NCBI GenBank assembly: GCA_902803675.1
Contig: CADCQZ010000368.1
Span: 1-5,803, forward strand
Reading direction: 5' to 3'
Length of the DNA: 5,803 bases
From: an uncultured Eubacteriales bacterium
GTDB lineage: Bacteria > Bacillota_A > Clostridia > Christensenellales > Aristaeellaceae
A program made the translations under genes and the position numbers. The notes below the pieces were generated by a model. That model worked only from the letters and a program-made list of their open reading frames with translations. It was not told the DNA's origin and made no database searches. Positions within the stretch are counted from its first letter, which is position 1. Every line of letters starts with the position of its first letter. Shown one piece after another: positions 5,799 through 5,803 of this stretch.

Positions 5799-5803
5799 GT
5801 GTA
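5799..5803 (+). CDS. Start of a further gene, cut by the window edge
   Basis: AAAGGAGAG (5783-5791) lies 7 bases before GTG at 5799-5801, and no terminator separates it from the SWIM gene 41 bases upstream. These signals suggest a translationally active downstream gene in an operon with the SWIM gene. Only one codon is visible, so the product cannot be named. A SNF2-type helicase would fit the known ywqA/ywqB pairing but is only a prediction. Confidence 0.5.

Overview
The window reads as a GC-rich Gram-positive chromosome, most likely a gut or rumen clostridial bacterium of the Lachnospiraceae type. The reasons are AGGAG-type ribosome binding sites with GTG starts, consensus SigA-like promoters, a one-piece tmRNA, an OppA-type binding protein, and a TetM-like GTPase family that I associate with Clostridia. 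This placement is an inference; no rRNA or ribosomal protein gene is present to fix it.

Layout, all on the + strand. (1) Positions 1-147 hold the 3' end of an oligopeptide-type ABC transporter binding protein that stops unusually early; a strong hairpin terminator follows. (2) From 314 to 2920 lies the key gene: an EF-G/TetM-like translation GTPase fused at its C terminus to a NYN-family nuclease domain resembling Bacillus YacP/Rae1, the ribosome-dependent A-site mRNA endonuclease. It has its own promoter (233-261), a short leader and a good RBS. (3) smpB (2998-3462) has its own near-consensus promoter 12 bases after the GTPase stop. (4) The tmRNA gene ssrA (3469-3815) begins only 6 bases after smpB and ends in a textbook terminator (3816-3863). 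(5) After about 200 bases of A/T-richer DNA comes a 564-residue SWIM zinc-finger protein (4063-5757). (6) The RBS and GTG of a further gene lie at the right edge.

The first half forms a coherent story. No terminator separates the GTPase-nuclease gene from smpB and ssrA, so its transcripts should run into both partners of trans-translation. A GTPase of this family docks in the ribosomal A-site region, a Rae1-like domain would cut mRNA there, and SmpB-tmRNA is the machinery that rescues ribosomes left on the truncated message. The hypothesis is a 'dock, cut and rescue' ribosome quality-control unit. The fusion and the gene order are visible in the sequence; the joint function is inferred. The binding-protein remnant and the SWIM gene appear unrelated to this unit.
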